This document shows, piece by piece, positions 7,611 to 9,235 of a stretch of 9,235 nt of DNA. The position numbers were made by a program, and so were the translations under genes. The notes beneath the pieces were generated by a model. The model searched no databases and was not told where the DNA came from. It worked only from the letters and a program-made list of their open reading frames with translations. The first letter of the stretch is position 1. Each line of letters starts with the position of its first letter. This stretch comes from an uncultured Clostridium sp. Lineage in GTDB: Bacteria > Bacillota > Clostridia > TANB77 > CAG-508. The stretch covers positions 1 through 9,235 of the forward strand of contig USGK01000039.1 in assembly GCA_900554175.1 (NCBI GenBank), in the 5' to 3' direction.

Positions 7611-7731
7611 TATATTTTTTTATTTTTCACAAAAAATTCATATTTGCAAAAATCTTATTTATATAGAAAATTTTTTATTACATATAAGTTATAAAGATTT
7701 CCACTTTTTCTATTCACATTAAAAAAAATAG

Positions 7732-7763
7732 TGAGGTAAAAAAATTTAAACCTTTTTACCTCA
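7732..7763 (-). terminator. Rho-independent terminator of serS
   Basis: An 11-base-pair stem (7732-7742 with 7753-7763) with GAGGT/ACCTC at its base is followed on the minus strand by TATTTTTTTT. It lies about 35 bases past the serS stop. It shares the GAGG/CCTC base with the terminators at 3993 and 5387 but is otherwise different. Confidence 0.85.
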
Positions 7764-7797
7764 ACAATTTATATTCTAAATTTATATACTTATTCAC

Positions 7798-9084
7798 CTA
7801 TTTTTTAGGTACAATTCTTTCTAATCCCCCCATATAAGGTCTTAATACTTCTGGAATTATTACACTGCCATCTTCTTGATAATTATTTTCGATTATAGAA
7901 ATTAACATTCTAGGTGGTGCAACAACTGTATTATTTAATGTATGTGCAAAATAATTTCCATTTTCACCCTTAATTCTAATTCCTAATCTTCTAGCTTGTG
8001 CATCTGTCAAATTAGAACAACTTCCTACTTCAAAGTATTCTTTTCTTCTTGGAGACCATGCTTCAACATCACACGATTTCGCTTTAAGATCAGCCAAATC
8101 ACCTGAACAACATTCAAGTGTACGAACAGGTATATTCATACTTCTAAAGAATTCTACTGTATATGACCACATTTTATCATACCATTTCCAACTATCTTCA
8201 GGTTCACATACAACTATCATTTCTTGTTTTTCAAATTGATGTATTCTATAAACTCCTCTTTCTTCTATACCATGAGCACCTTTTTCTTTTCTAAAACATG
8301 GCGAATATGATGTCATAGTATAAGGCATATCTTCTTTTTTTAGAATTTGATCTTTAAATTTTCCAATCATAGAATGTTCACTTGTCCCAATTAAATAAAG
8401 ATCTTCTCCTTCAATTTTATACATCATTGCATCCATTTCATCAAAACTCATTACTCCTGTTACAACATCTGAACGAATCATATATGGTGGAATACAATAT
8501 GTAAAACCTTTATTTATCATAAAATCCCTTGCATATGTTAAAACTGCTGAATGAAGTCTCGCAACGTTACCCATCAAATAATAAAACCCTTGTCCCGCAA
8601 CTCTTCTTGCACTATCTAAATCAAGTCCTGCTAATCTTTCCATTATTTCACCATGGTATGGAATTTCATAGTTTAGAACAACAGGCTCTCCAAATCTTTC
8701 TATCTCAACATTTTTTGTGTCATCTTCTCCTATTGGTACTGATTCATGAATCATATTAGGAATTTTCATCATTCTTTGTTTTATTTCTTCGGCAAGTTCT
8801 GCCTCAAGTTTTTCATTCATTTGAAGTTCTTCATTTAAACTTTCAACTTTCTTTTTGGTCTCTTCCGCTTGAAATTTTTCACCTTGCTTCATTAAAATCC
8901 CGATTTGATTACTTAATGTTTTTCTTTCTGCTCTTAAATTATCTCCTTTTAATTTAGCTTCTCTATTTTTTTTATCTAATTCAATTACCTCATCAACCAA
9001 TATTAATTTCTGATTTTGAAATTTTTTCTTTATATTTTCTTTTACTGCATCTGGATTTTCTCTTAAAAATTTTATATCTAACAT
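7798..9084 (-). CDS. serS: Seryl-tRNA synthetase
   Basis: This 428-residue class II synthetase charges tRNA-Ser (and tRNA-Sec where present) with serine; the length is normal. Residues 1 to about 110 form the N-terminal tRNA-binding arm, with a long charged helical hairpin (about 31-105). The catalytic core follows: GTSEHS (233-238) with T234 and E236 at the serine-binding TxE positions, motif 2 with PCFRKEKG (262-269) and GVYRIHQFEKQE (277-288), EVGSCSNLTDAQARR (352-366), and motif 3 with HTLNNT (382-387) and PPRML (391-395), R392 being the expected motif 3 arginine. The TSEHS, YRIHQFEKQE and HTLNNTVVAPPR forms differ from the common bacterial type (TAEV, LNGSGLAVGR) and suggest a distinct subtype. 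Start: ATG at 9084 with AAGGGAG 8 bases upstream. It is transcribed alone. Confidence 0.97.
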   Translation of the reverse strand: MLDIKFLRENPDAVKENIKKKFQNQKLILVDEVIELDKKNREAKLKGDNLRAERKTLSNQIGILMKQGEKFQAEETKKKVESLNEELQMNEKLEAELAEEIKQRMMKIPNMIHESVPIGEDDTKNVEIERFGEPVVLNYEIPYHGEIMERLAGLDLDSARRVAGQGFYYLMGNVARLHSAVLTYARDFMINKGFTYCIPPYMIRSDVVTGVMSFDEMDAMMYKIEGEDLYLIGTSEHSMIGKFKDQILKKEDMPYTMTSYSPCFRKEKGAHGIEERGVYRIHQFEKQEMIVVCEPEDSWKWYDKMWSYTVEFFRSMNIPVRTLECCSGDLADLKAKSCDVEAWSPRRKEYFEVGSCSNLTDAQARRLGIRIKGENGNYFAHTLNNTVVAPPRMLISIIENNYQEDGSVIIPEVLRPYMGGLERIVPKK

Positions 9085-9123
9085 TTAAATTTCTCCCTTC
9101 TTATTGCATACTTAATACTTTTG

Positions 9124-9152
9124 ATTATACACCTTTTAGAAAAATATAGCAA
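9124..9152 (-). promoter_or_regulatory. Sigma-A promoter of serS
   Basis: On the minus strand TTGCTA (9152-9147) and a perfect TATAAT (9129-9124) are 17 bases apart. The predicted start near 9117 leaves a leader of only about 33 bases, too short for a T-box. Bases 9153-9235 hold no gene or signal that I can support. Confidence 0.75.
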
Positions 9153-9235
9153 GATATTTCATTTAAAATTATTTTTAATAATGTATGTTAGTCAATGATG
9201 TGAAACAAATTCGTTCAAATAATATGATTGAATTT

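Noticed and set aside
9085..9235. T-box or other riboswitch upstream of serS
   Set aside because: The promoter is too close to the gene, and no T-box core sequence was seen in the 150 available bases.

Overview
The window is AT-rich and every supported gene lies on the minus strand. It looks like a chromosomal segment of a low-GC Firmicute, most likely an uncultivated gut-type member of the Clostridia. The reasons are strong AGGAG/GGGAGG ribosome-binding sites, canonical sigma-A promoters with 17-base spacers, a CIRCE operator in front of groESL, and two pilin-like proteins with the GITL(I/V)AL leader that I recognise from Clostridia. The lineage is inferred, since no rRNA or marker search was possible. 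The genes read with the standard bacterial code.

Read in the direction of transcription (right to left) there are four transcription units. (1) serS (7798-9084) has its own promoter at 9124-9152 and ends at a hairpin at 7732-7763. (2) groES-groEL (7180-7470 and 5460-7106) is driven by a promoter at 7582-7610 whose start region is covered by a CIRCE element (7554-7580); it ends at the hairpin 5387-5423. (3) A type IV pilin-like gene with a WWLRSP-type C-terminal domain (4105-5282) is split by a one-base frameshift; it has its own promoter (5323-5351) and terminator (3993-4028). (4) A two-gene unit follows: a cytoplasmic GH15 glucoamylase-type glycosidase (2009-3904) and, 11 bases later, a second pilin-like protein with a formylglycine-generating-enzyme/C-type-lectin-like C-terminus (171-1997). 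It has a promoter at 3947-3975 and a strong terminator at 124-162.

serS and groESL are housekeeping genes. The accessory part is the left 5.4 kb. Its points of interest are two pilin-like proteins with almost the same leader but different C-terminal domains, both lacking the usual mature-position-5 glutamate; the frameshift in one of them; two nearly identical terminators in direct orientation that bracket that gene; and the close pairing of an intracellular glucosidase gene with a surface-type pilin gene. No RNA gene, CRISPR array, insertion sequence, integrase or reverse transcriptase was seen. Gaps between genes hold only the promoters, operator and terminators listed; the longest (7471-7797) contains the groES leader, CIRCE, groESL promoter and serS terminator.
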